A stretch of 64,000 nt of DNA, taken from the NCBI RefSeq assembly GCF_017876155.1, contig NZ_JAGINP010000029.1, forward strand, positions 37,394-101,393. Direction: 5' to 3'. This stretch comes from Azospirillum rugosum (GTDB taxonomy: Bacteria; Pseudomonadota; Alphaproteobacteria; Azospirillales; Azospirillaceae). Shown piece after piece: positions 54,423 to 62,524 of the stretch. The number at the start of each line of letters is the position of its first letter. Positions within the stretch are counted from its first letter, which is position 1. The position numbers and the translations under genes are program-made. A model generated the notes under the pieces. The model had not been told where the DNA came from, searched no databases, and saw only the letters and a program-made list of their open reading frames with translations.

Positions 54423-55883
54423 ATGATGGGCAAGACAGGCGACTTTACGCCCGATCCGGGTTCGGAAGCGCACGGCTCCGGAAAGGGTCGGGACCGGTTG
54501 GGCTGGGGACGGCTGGTCATCGCGCTGGACGCCCTGCTTGCGAAACGGAACGTCACGTCGGCGGCCAAGGATCTCGGGATTCAGACCCCAGCGCTTAGCC
54601 GGCTTCTCGGCCAGTTGCGGGACGAGTTGGGCGACCCGCTCTTCGTCCGGTCGGGCCGTGGCCTTGTCCCCACCCCCTTCGTCGAGGCCTTGCGGCCGAA
54701 AATCCGCGCGATCGCGGTGGACATCGACGCGCTGTTCGACCCCGGGACGGAGCTTCCGCCATCGGAGATGCCGTTCGATCCGCGCTGGAACGTGCCGACC
54801 GACATTCCGACCCCGCCGCTGCGCGTCCGTCCGGCCGATCCGCTGGACGCCATCGGCCCCGGCGCTATCAATCCGGGGGATACGCCCAGCGGCCGGCTGG
54901 CCCGGCACATCGGGGTGCTCGGCATCGGCGGCGGCGGGCACGGCCGGCCGCTGACGGTGGAGGAGGCCGAGGACGCCATGGCGATCATCCTGGCCGGGGA
55001 GGCGGACCCGGTGCAGATCGGCGCGCTGCTGGGCATGATGCGTATGCGCGGCTCCACCGCGCCGGAGATCGCCGGTTTCGTGCGGGCAATGCGCGCCCAT
55101 GTCGCCGGCCGGCTCGGCCAGCCGATCGAGGCGGACGTGGACTGGCCCTGCTTCACCTCGCCCAACTACCACAACCCGCCGTGGTTCTTTCACGCGGCGA
55201 TCCTTGTGGCGCGCGCCGGGCGCCGGGTTCTGCTGCACGGCAGCACGGGCGCCGGACGCGCGTCGGGGCGGCATGAGGTCGTCGCGTCGGCGCTGGGAAT
55301 TCCGGTCTGCAAGACGACGGAGGACATTCCGTCAGCCCTGGCCGGGAGCCGCATCGCCTACGTCCCCCTGGCCGCGCTCGCCCCGCAGATTTACCAGCTG
55401 GTCGGGCTGTACCGGCTGATGCAGACACGCTCGGCCGTGATGGAGGCGGTGCATCTGCTCAAACCTGCCGGCGGCACGATCACCCTTCTCGGCGTGGCGA
55501 AGCCCTCCTACCGGGATCTGCACCGCGACGCCGCCCGGATCCTCGGATGGAAGAGCATGGCGGTGCTGGGCAGTGTGCGCGACGTCGCCCAGTTCACGCC
55601 CTTCCGCCCAACCACCATCCACCGCCTCGTCGATGGCGAGGCCGACGACTTGGTGCTGCCGGCCCTGATGCGCGAGCCGCCGGCGACCCCGCGGCCGCGC
55701 GGCACCAACCTGGACTATTGGGAAGGCGTGTGGACCGGAGCCATCCGCGACGCCCGGGCGGAGCGGATCATCGTCAGCACCGCCGCCTTCGCGCTCTTCT
55801 CCATTCCGGGTGGCAAGGGCATGAGCTTCGACGAGGCCATGCGCCAAGCCGAGGCCCTGTGGAAGACCCGCCGCGACGTGTGA
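54423..55883 (+). CDS. Fusion of a LysR-type HTH to a TrpD2/YbiB glycosyltransferase-fold protein
   Basis: 486 residues. Residues about 28-90 are a LysR DNA-binding domain (ALLAKRNVTSAAKDLGIQTP then ALSRLLGQLRDELGDPLFVR). Residues about 150-486 are a TrpD2/YbiB-type domain related to anthranilate phosphoribosyltransferase: LTVEEAEDAMAIILAGEADPVQIGALLGMMRMRGSTAPEIAGF, HGSTGAGRASGRHEV, TTIHRLVDGEADD. TrpD2 proteins bind nucleic acid and lack normal TrpD activity. The LysR effector domain is absent. ATG 54423 has AGAGGG; a Fur-like box upstream suggests iron control. Confidence 0.75.
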   Translation: MMGKTGDFTPDPGSEAHGSGKGRDRLGWGRLVIALDALLAKRNVTSAAKDLGIQTPALSRLLGQLRDELGDPLFVRSGRGLVPTPFVEALRPKIRAIAVDIDALFDPGTELPPSEMPFDPRWNVPTDIPTPPLRVRPADPLDAIGPGAINPGDTPSGRLARHIGVLGIGGGGHGRPLTVEEAEDAMAIILAGEADPVQIGALLGMMRMRGSTAPEIAGFVRAMRAHVAGRLGQPIEADVDWPCFTSPNYHNPPWFFHAAILVARAGRRVLLHGSTGAGRASGRHEVVASALGIPVCKTTEDIPSALAGSRIAYVPLAALAPQIYQLVGLYRLMQTRSAVMEAVHLLKPAGGTITLLGVAKPSYRDLHRDAARILGWKSMAVLGSVRDVAQFTPFRPTTIHRLVDGEADDLVLPALMREPPATPRPRGTNLDYWEGVWTGAIRDARAERIIVSTAAFALFSIPGGKGMSFDEAMRQAEALWKTRRDV

Positions 55884-56263
55884 CGGCGCCGTGAATTGGC
55901 CATCGCGACGCCTCCTGCGCAATGAGAATGATTTTCATTATCTATGTGGCGTCTGGGCAACACAGGCTGGAGCGAGCCCGGTTCCACCGCCCGGATGGCG
56001 TCTGTGTGCCCCAGGATCAGCGTACGAAAGCTTTGAAAATGCTGGAGAAAAAATCCGGATGCGCTGTTCGGGTCGCGATGGGGTGGACAACCCTCCAAAG
56101 GCGGCGCGGCAACCGTCTTCCACTTAAGAACGAGTCGCAACAAGTGTGTTTTTGCAAATTAGAATGATTCTGAATATTCGCAATTGAAGCAGGGAACTCC
56201 CCCATTGGTAGATAGCCCCCACCGATCGTTTCATTCGCCCACGACGCATTTCGAGAGAGCCCG
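55884..56263. promoter_or_regulatory. Regulatory region upstream of the TonB receptor with two Fur-like boxes
   Basis: About 380 bases with no convincing gene. TGAGAATGATTTTCA (55923-55937) is a near-ideal 7-1-7 Fur site. A second site, TTAGAATGATTCTGA (56159-56173), lies about 90 bases before the receptor start, inside a longer palindrome TGCAAATTAGAATGATTCTG continuing GAATATTCGCA (56153-56182). Short frames here are not protein-like. Confidence 0.7.
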
Positions 56264-58552
56264 ATGCCGCAGAACACCGTTCCCGATCGCCTGAGACCCA
56301 TCATCGCCGGCGCCGCCGCGACGGCCGGCCTTGCCATGACCTTCTCCTCCCTGACGACGGCGGCGGACGCGCAGACGGCGGGCACGGGCAACGCTCCGGC
56401 GCCCGGCCCGTCGTCCGGCGATGCCCTGGTGCTGGACCCCGTCCGTGTCGACGCCAACCGGCCGGCGGAGACGGGCAACGTCAACGCAGCGCCCACCGGC
56501 ATCTCCCGCCTGCCGGAAACGGTGAAGGACACGCCGCGCGTCGTCAACGTCGTGCCGGAGGAGATCATCGAGCAGCAGCGCGCCACGACGCTCGAACAAG
56601 TCCTGCGCAACGTGCCCGGCATCACCATCTCGGCCGGCGAAGGCAACGGCGGGCAGACCGGCGACCAGTTCCGCATCCGCGGCCTGAGCGCCCGCGGCGA
56701 CATCTACACGGACGGCCTGAAGGACTTCGGCGTCTACACCCACGACACCTTCAACACCGAGTCCGTGCAGGTCTTCAAGGGTCCGTCGGGCAACGGCTTC
56801 GGCGTCGGCAACTCCGGCGGCGTCATCAACCAGGGCACCAAGAAAGCCCGGCTGGACTCGCGGTACAACGTGGAGCAGTCGGTCGGCAGCGGCCCGACCT
56901 ACCGCACCACCGTCGACGTCAACCAGAAGATCAGCGACACGGCGGCGCTGCGGGTGAACGGCCTCTACCAGAAATCGACGATCCCCGACCGTGACGAGGG
57001 CAAGGCTGACCGCAAGGGCGTCGCTGCCGACCTCGGCCTGGGGCTGGGCACCGACACGACCTGGCACCTCAACTACGCTTTCCTTAAGGGCGAGAAGACA
57101 CCGGATCAGGGCCAGCCGATGCTGCTCGGGCGTGACGGCGTCTACCGGCCGATCGGCGAGTATGGGCTCGACCGCTCCACCTCCTACATCCGCAACCTCG
57201 ACCGCGACGACACCACGAACCACATCGTGACCTCGACCTTCGCGCACGAGGTGAACAAGACCCTGTCGGTCTACAACGACTCCCGTTACAGCCATTACGA
57301 GCGCGACATCGCCGTCACCACCCCCGGCCCGCTGAACGGTGCCGCCGCCGCCAGCTTCCTGAACGGCGGCAACCCGGCGCTGCCCTACGGCGCCGGCGGC
57401 GGTTCCGCCTACAAGCAGGAGGGCTGGGGCGTGCAGAACGTCGCCGGCGCCAAGCTGCAGGGTGAGCTGTTCGGGCTGCTGCACAAGCTGAACGGCGGCA
57501 TCGACGTGAGCTACCAGAGCGACAAGCGGCGGAACGGCGCCTGGGTCAACCGGGTCAACAACCAGACGGTCCGGACGCCGATCCACAATTACACCGCCAA
57601 CGCCTTCCTGACCTACCCGACCACCGGCGGGCGCGAGGCCAGCGTCACCAACACCGGCCTGTTCGCGACCGACCGCATGTGGCTGTTCGACCAGCTGTCG
57701 GTCCAGGGCGGCGTGCGCTGGGATTACTTCCGCACCAGCTTCAGCGCCAACGACCCCGCGGTCGCCAGCGGCACCGCGACCACCCGCACCTGGAGCCCGT
57801 CGGTCAGCCTGATCTACGAGCCGACCAAGGATTCCTCGCTGTACTTCTCCTACGCGCGGTCCGCCAAGCCGATCGGCACGGACATCGCCGCCGCGGTGGC
57901 CAACGGCACGGCGGAAAACCCGCGCAACGGGCGGAGCTTCGACCCGGAGAAGACCGACCTGTACGAGGTCGGCGGCAAGGCGGACTTCCTGGACGGCCGC
58001 CTGGGCGTCAACGCCGCCCTGTTCCGCCTGGAGAAGAGCAACACCTACGCGGTGGACCCGGCCACCGGTGCTGTGACCGACGGCTTCTCCGAAGCCGGTC
58101 TCGGCACCCGCGTCCAGGGCTTCGAGGCGGGCATCAGCGGCAAGGTGCTGCCGGGCCTCAGCGTCTACGGAAGCTACGCCTTCCTGGACGGCGAGGTGAC
58201 CGAGTCCCGCACCAACCCCGCGGTCGTCGGCCGCAACGCCCCGAACGTCCCGAAGCACAACGCCAGCCTGTGGACGACCTACGAGTTCGAGGTCGGCCTG
58301 CCGGGCAAGTTCGCCGTCGGCGGCGGCGTCCAGTACGCGTCGGACTATTGGGCGGACAGCGCCAACACGGGCCGCATGCCGGAGACCGTCTCGCTCGACG
58401 CGCTGGTGTCCTACGAGTACCGCAACCTGTCGCTCCAGCTGAACGCCTACAACTTGACCGACCACCGCAACTACACGGCCGCCTTCAACGCCTCGCGCGC
58501 CGTGCCGGCGGCCGGGCGGACCGTCCTGCTGACGGCCGGCCTCACCTTCTGA
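56264..58552 (+). CDS. piuA: TonB-dependent siderophore receptor (Fiu/PiuA type)
   Basis: Outer-membrane receptor of 762 residues. Long signal region ending ADAQT, a TonB-box-like stretch (about 52-60, ALVLDPVRVDAN), the plug domain (VNVVPEEIIEQQRATTLEQV, FRIRGLSARGDIYTDGLKDFG, VQVFKGPSGNGFGVGNSGGVIN) and a 22-strand barrel ending with an aromatic residue, AGLTF. The next gene is a PiuC/YbiX hydroxylase, as in the fiu-ybiX and piuA-piuC loci, supporting catecholate-type ferric siderophore uptake. Two Fur-like boxes lie upstream. A lanthanophore receptor role is possible in an XoxF organism but is not suggested by the neighbours. Confidence 0.85.
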   Translation: MPQNTVPDRLRPIIAGAAATAGLAMTFSSLTTAADAQTAGTGNAPAPGPSSGDALVLDPVRVDANRPAETGNVNAAPTGISRLPETVKDTPRVVNVVPEEIIEQQRATTLEQVLRNVPGITISAGEGNGGQTGDQFRIRGLSARGDIYTDGLKDFGVYTHDTFNTESVQVFKGPSGNGFGVGNSGGVINQGTKKARLDSRYNVEQSVGSGPTYRTTVDVNQKISDTAALRVNGLYQKSTIPDRDEGKADRKGVAADLGLGLGTDTTWHLNYAFLKGEKTPDQGQPMLLGRDGVYRPIGEYGLDRSTSYIRNLDRDDTTNHIVTSTFAHEVNKTLSVYNDSRYSHYERDIAVTTPGPLNGAAAASFLNGGNPALPYGAGGGSAYKQEGWGVQNVAGAKLQGELFGLLHKLNGGIDVSYQSDKRRNGAWVNRVNNQTVRTPIHNYTANAFLTYPTTGGREASVTNTGLFATDRMWLFDQLSVQGGVRWDYFRTSFSANDPAVASGTATTRTWSPSVSLIYEPTKDSSLYFSYARSAKPIGTDIAAAVANGTAENPRNGRSFDPEKTDLYEVGGKADFLDGRLGVNAALFRLEKSNTYAVDPATGAVTDGFSEAGLGTRVQGFEAGISGKVLPGLSVYGSYAFLDGEVTESRTNPAVVGRNAPNVPKHNASLWTTYEFEVGLPGKFAVGGGVQYASDYWADSANTGRMPETVSLDALVSYEYRNLSLQLNAYNLTDHRNYTAAFNASRAVPAAGRTVLLTAGLTF

Positions 58553-58613
58553 CCGCAGCGGTCGGGCCGTCCGATGGGGCGGCCCGGCCGGTTTCTTGAG
58601 AGGACGTTCCCCG

Positions 58614-59300
58614 TTGCTGCTGCAAATCCCCGATATCCTCGCGGCCGACGAGGTCGCGCATTGCCGGGCGGTGCTGGAGGCGTCGCCCTGGGTGGACGGC
58701 CGCGTCACCGCGGGCGCCCAGGCGGTGCAGGCCAAGCGGAACCTCCAGATCCCGGAGGAGAGCGAGACCGCCCGCGAACTGGGCGTGGTCATCCTGAAGG
58801 CGCTGGGCCGCAACCCGGCCTTCAACTCCGCCGCCCTGCCGCTGCGCGTGCTGCCGCCCATGTTCAACCGCTACGACCAGGACATGACCTACGGCTGCCA
58901 CGTGGACAACGCCATCCGCAGCATTCCCGGCAGCGGCGGCCTGCGCCTGCGCGCCGACGTGTCCACCACGATCTTCCTCAGCGACCCCGCCGACTATGAC
59001 GGGGGCGATCTGGTGGTGGAGGACACTTACGGCATGAAGGCGGTGAAGCTGCCGGCGGGCCACGCGGTGGTCTACCCGTCCAGCAGCCTGCACCAGGTCA
59101 CGCCGGTGACGCGGGGGTCGCGCTGGGCGTCCTTCTTCTTCACGCAGTCGCTGGTGAAGGACGACGGCTTGCGGGCCATGCTCTACGACCTGGACGTCGC
59201 CATCATCGCGCTGCGCGGGGAGCTGGGGGACGGGCACCAGGCCGTGCTGTCGCTGGTGAACCACTACCACAACCTTCTGCGCCGTTGGGCCGAGGTGTGA
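58614..59300 (+). CDS. piuC: PKHD-type Fe(II)/2-oxoglutarate hydroxylase (PiuC/YbiX)
   Basis: 228 residues, close to the 225-residue E. coli YbiX. It starts at TTG 58614, with AGAGGA about 10 bases upstream; this gives MLLQIPDILAADEV, matching the family N-terminus, and another TTG at 58596 is inferior. Iron-binding H96-x-D98 (YGCHVDNA) and a distal His in SSSLHQVTPVTRGSRWAS complete the facial triad, with the Arg for 2-oxoglutarate. Typically cotranscribed with the receptor; the physiological substrate is unknown. Confidence 0.88.
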   Translation: MLLQIPDILAADEVAHCRAVLEASPWVDGRVTAGAQAVQAKRNLQIPEESETARELGVVILKALGRNPAFNSAALPLRVLPPMFNRYDQDMTYGCHVDNAIRSIPGSGGLRLRADVSTTIFLSDPADYDGGDLVVEDTYGMKAVKLPAGHAVVYPSSSLHQVTPVTRGSRWASFFFTQSLVKDDGLRAMLYDLDVAIIALRGELGDGHQAVLSLVNHYHNLLRRWAEV

Positions 59301-59968
59301 TGGCCACCGAAACCACGGGCGCCGCGGCGGCGCCGGGCATCATCGACGTGCAGTTGGCGCTGGGCCAGATCTGCCTCGACCGCGGCAGCGCAGCGCAGGC
59401 GGCGGAGTGGTTCCGCATCGCCGCGCGCAGCGGCGACGCGCGCGCGATCAATATGATGGGGCGCTGCTTCGAGCGGGGCTGGGGTGTCCCGGCCGACCCC
59501 GGGCAGGCCGCTGCCTGCTACCGCAAGGCCGCCGACCGCGGCGACGCCTGGGCGCTGTTCAACCTGGCCGACCTGCATTGCCGGGGGGAGGGCGTGCCGG
59601 CCGACGACGCGGCCGCCTACCGGCTCTACGCCGCCGCGGCGCGCAAGGGGCACGCGAAGGCGCTCAACATGTTGGGCCTGTTCCACGAATGCGGGCGGGC
59701 CGTGCCGGTGGACGGAGCCGCCGCGCGCGCCTTCTTCCAGGCCGCGGCGGAGGGCGGGGACTGCTGGGGCCGCTTCAACCACGCCCGTATGCTGATACTC
59801 GACGGCCGGCTGGAGGAGGCGCTGCCGTGGTTCCGGCGCGCGCTCGACGCCGGCTTCCCCGATTTCTACCGCTGCATGGCCGACGCCCTGGCCGGCCACC
59901 CCGATCCCAGGCTGCGGGCGCTGGCGCGGCAGGCCGCGGCCATGGCCGAAGCTGGAACCCCGTCATGA
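59300..59968 (+). CDS. Sel1/TPR-repeat protein of the piu operon
   Basis: 222 residues made of Sel1-like repeats (AAEWFRIAARSGDARAINMMG, AAACYRKAADRGDAWALFNLA, AYRLYAAAARKGHAKALNML, ARAFFQAAAEGGDCWGRFNHA). A protein-interaction scaffold. The ATG overlaps the piuC stop (TGATG) and the next gene overlaps it by four bases, so all are translated together. The same neighbour occurs in Pseudomonas piu loci. Confidence 0.82.
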   Translation: MATETTGAAAAPGIIDVQLALGQICLDRGSAAQAAEWFRIAARSGDARAINMMGRCFERGWGVPADPGQAAACYRKAADRGDAWALFNLADLHCRGEGVPADDAAAYRLYAAAARKGHAKALNMLGLFHECGRAVPVDGAAARAFFQAAAEGGDCWGRFNHARMLILDGRLEEALPWFRRALDAGFPDFYRCMADALAGHPDPRLRALARQAAAMAEAGTPS

Positions 59969-61056
59969 TCGTTCCGCCCGACACCGTGTCGCTGTCCGAC
60001 TACGAGCGGCATTTCACCGACCGAGTCGATCCGGCGACCCGCGCCTACATCGCCGGTACCGGTGCCGATGGCATCACCCAGCGGGCCAACCGCGAGGCCT
60101 TCGACCGCCTGCGCCTGATGCCGCGCGCCCTGCGCGACCTGTCCAATGCCAGCGCCCGCGCGACCCTGCTGGGCGAGGCGATGGCCTACCCGATCATCGT
60201 GGCGCCCATGGCCTATCACCGGCTGCTCCATCCGGACGGGGAGCGCGCCACGGCCGCCGCAGCGGCGCTGACCGGCACCTGGATGACCGTCAGCACGCAG
60301 GCCAGCGTCACGCTGGAGGAAGTCGCCGCCACGGCGCCCGGCAACCCGCTGTGGTTCCAGCTCTACCTGCGGCCCCGGCCGGAGGACACGCTGGCCCTGA
60401 TCCGCCGGGCGGAGGACGCCGGTTACCGCGCGCTGGTGCTGACGGTCGACGCGCCGGTGAACGGCCTGCGCAACATGGAGCAGCGCGCCGGCTTCCGGCT
60501 GCCGGAGGGCATCGCGCCGGTCAACCTCGCCGGCATGGCCCCGGACGAGGTTGTGGGGCGGCGACCCGGCAGCCCAGTGTTCCAAGGCATGCTCCAAAAC
60601 GCCCCCACCTGGGACAGCGTGGCGTGGCTGTGCGCGCAAACGCGGCTCCCCGTCCTGCTGAAGGGCATCCTGAACCCGGAGGACGTGGAACCCGCGGTGG
60701 CGGCCGGGGCGGGCGGCCTCATCGTGTCCAACCACGGCGGGCGGACGCTCGACACGCTGCCGGCGACGATTGAGGCGCTTCCCTTGGTGGCCGCGGCGGC
60801 GGCCGGGCGCCTGCCCATCCTGATGGACGGCGGCATCCGGCGCGGCACGGACATCCTCAAGGCCATCGCGCTGGGCGCCGACGTGGTGATGGTCGGCCAG
60901 CCCGTGCTGCACGCCCTGGCGGTCGGCGGCGTCGCGGGCGTCGCCCACGCGCTGACGATCCTCCAGACCGAGCTGGAGGTCGCCATGGCGCTGACCGGGC
61001 GGGCGCGGCTGGCCGACATCGACCGCTCGGTGATCTTCGACCCGCCCCGGTCCTGA
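59965..61056 (+). CDS. FMN-dependent alpha-hydroxy-acid oxidase/dehydrogenase (LldD-like)
   Basis: 363 residues. The family TIM barrel is clear: YIAGTGADGITQRANREAFDRLRLMPRALRDLS (N-terminal block), PIIVAPMAYHRLLHPDGE, LWFQLYLRP, VLTVDAPVNGLRNMEQR, VLLKGILNPEDV, IVSNHGGRTLD (catalytic His) and LMDGGIRRGTDILKAIALGA. It oxidises L-lactate, glycolate or a related 2-hydroxy acid with FMN. It is the last gene of the iron-regulated operon; the substrate is unknown. An iron-linked role, for example on a siderophore fragment, is only a suggestion. Confidence 0.88.
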   Translation: MIVPPDTVSLSDYERHFTDRVDPATRAYIAGTGADGITQRANREAFDRLRLMPRALRDLSNASARATLLGEAMAYPIIVAPMAYHRLLHPDGERATAAAAALTGTWMTVSTQASVTLEEVAATAPGNPLWFQLYLRPRPEDTLALIRRAEDAGYRALVLTVDAPVNGLRNMEQRAGFRLPEGIAPVNLAGMAPDEVVGRRPGSPVFQGMLQNAPTWDSVAWLCAQTRLPVLLKGILNPEDVEPAVAAGAGGLIVSNHGGRTLDTLPATIEALPLVAAAAAGRLPILMDGGIRRGTDILKAIALGADVVMVGQPVLHALAVGGVAGVAHALTILQTELEVAMALTGRARLADIDRSVIFDPPRS

Positions 61057-61060
61057 AAGC

Positions 61061-62242
61061 TCAGGCGGGTGGTGTGTCCGGGGCGCCGCCCACCGCTCCG
61101 TTCAGCGTGCGCAGCATGCGCGCGAAGGAGGTCGCCCCGGCGCTGCGCATCGGCACGAAGGGCTTGCCCATGCGCCGGCAGAGCCCCTTCACGCGCAGGC
61201 AGGCGTTGTGGCTGACGCAGTCGATGGGGCAGACCACCACGTCCGCCTGCTCCACGAGGCACGCGAGGCCGTGGGTCGTCTGCTCGATCCCGCCGTCGTG
61301 GTGCAGGAGCGAGCCGTTGCGCGTCTCCACCGCGGCGCGGAGGTGGGGCAGGGTACCCGGCCGCCCACCGACGTAGAGGATGGCTTGGCCGTTGAGATCG
61401 GCGGGCGCCTCTGCATCCGCCTCGTCCGTCCGGGCGGTTGGAACCGGTTGGGGACGCAGGGCAGGCGGGCCGTCGAGAAGCGGGCGCAGCCGGTCCAGTT
61501 CGGCCTCCGCGCTGCGGGCGCGCATCCGCTCCGCGGTGAGACGGCGCCGCAGCACCTCCACCTCGCGCTGCAAGCGCCCGCTGGCGCGCTGCGGCGGGGA
61601 CGGAATCTCGCGCGCCGGGCTCGCGACGCTGCGCCGCTTCGCCAACTGCGCTTCAAGGTCGCGGATACGCGCGTCCCGCTCCGCCAGATGGTCCGCCGCC
61701 GCGCGCTCGTTCCGGGCCAGCCGCTCCTCCAGCTCGGCGCAACGCCGCGCCAGTTCCTGGTTGTCGCGAAGCTGGCGGCGGCTCTCGCCCCCCATGATGT
61801 GGGACAGCATATGGACATCAGAAAAGGCGCGCGCCCGCACCGCGTCGGGAATGCCGGCGTGGCTCAGCACCGCCCAATAGGCCTGGGCGACCGCCCCCGA
61901 CGCGACCGAGGCCTCCCACTGCGCCAGCCAGCCCTCCTCGGTCGTCTCCTTCGCGAAGCGGCGGATGGCGCCGGCCGCCGACTCGTCCAGGCGCCGCTGC
62001 ATGAGGCGCGCCTCCGGGCCGTTGGTGCCCGCCCGCTCCACGAAGTAGCGGTGGATGTCGTAGGGCCGAGCGTCCGCGGCCAGCGTCAGGCGGAGGCGTC
62101 GGCACAGCCACGCGACGTCGTCCGAGGACAGGCAGGTGCCCACGATGGAACAGTGGAACTCGCCGGGGATGGTCCACAGCTTGCGGCGTCCGCCGCGGCT
62201 CGGCAGCGGAAGGGCGTCCTTGGTTCGGCAGCGTTCACACAA
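61061..62242 (-). CDS. DUF2325 protein with coiled-coil region
   Basis: About 393 residues. The N-terminal part has a Cys-x2-Cys (LCERCRTKD) and two further conserved blocks (GEFHCSIVGTCLSSDDVAWL), the middle (about 150-265) is coiled coil rich in Arg/Glu, and the C-terminal 90 residues are the DUF2325 domain (QAILYVGGRPGTLPHLRAAV, DVVVCPIDCVSHNACLRVKG). DUF2325 proteins often accompany iron transport genes; function unknown. The start is uncertain: TTG at 62242 with GGGAG upstream fits best because the open frame before it crosses a Fur-like box. Confidence 0.75.
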   Translation of the reverse strand: MCERCRTKDALPLPSRGGRRKLWTIPGEFHCSIVGTCLSSDDVAWLCRRLRLTLAADARPYDIHRYFVERAGTNGPEARLMQRRLDESAAGAIRRFAKETTEEGWLAQWEASVASGAVAQAYWAVLSHAGIPDAVRARAFSDVHMLSHIMGGESRRQLRDNQELARRCAELEERLARNERAAADHLAERDARIRDLEAQLAKRRSVASPAREIPSPPQRASGRLQREVEVLRRRLTAERMRARSAEAELDRLRPLLDGPPALRPQPVPTARTDEADAEAPADLNGQAILYVGGRPGTLPHLRAAVETRNGSLLHHDGGIEQTTHGLACLVEQADVVVCPIDCVSHNACLRVKGLCRRMGKPFVPMRSAGATSFARMLRTLNGAVGGAPDTPPA

Positions 62243-62313
62243 CGTCCAGGCTCCCGCCTTTGCGTGGTTTCGGATGCGTCGCCCGGTCGCGACCGTGCGT
62301 GCCCGAACAGTAA

Positions 62314-62328
62314 TGCAAATCATTATCA
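62314..62328. promoter_or_regulatory. Fur-type box upstream of the DUF2325 gene
   Basis: TGCAAATCATTATCA is identical to the first 15 bases of the box at 54359 and fits the 7-1-7 Fur pattern. It lies 72-86 bases upstream of the TTG start on the minus strand. Confidence 0.65.
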
Positions 62329-62392
62329 GTTGCAAATCGCAGAAGCGAGGGATGGGATTGCTTCGATGGTGGCGTGCAGCTTGTTGACAAGC

Positions 62393-62441
62393 CTAAGCTT
62401 TGCCATACAAAAGAAACAGCACAAATCATGAACATTGTGCT
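62393..62441 (+). promoter_or_regulatory. Promoter-like sequence with inverted repeat before the AAA ATPase gene
   Basis: TTGACA followed 16 bases later by TACAAA resembles a sigma70 promoter. AGCACAA (62418-62424) and TTGTGCT (62435-62441) form a perfect 7-base inverted repeat directly downstream, a candidate operator covering the transcription start. Confidence 0.5.
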
Positions 62442-62524
62442 AGGGTCCAAGCATGCGCGCCGCGCCGGCTGGTTCGGACCGGTCCTTCGGCGAGGCGAAC
62501 CGTTCACCGATGCGAGGTTTTTCT

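Noticed and set aside
55922..56167. Small plus-strand frame between the HTH-TrpD2 gene and the TonB receptor
   Set aside because: It overlaps two Fur-like boxes, lacks a ribosome site and has no recognisable protein features.
56264..58552. TonB receptor as a lanthanophore receptor (LutH-like)
   Set aside because: The PiuC/YbiX and Sel1 neighbours and the Fur-like boxes fit ferric siderophore uptake better.
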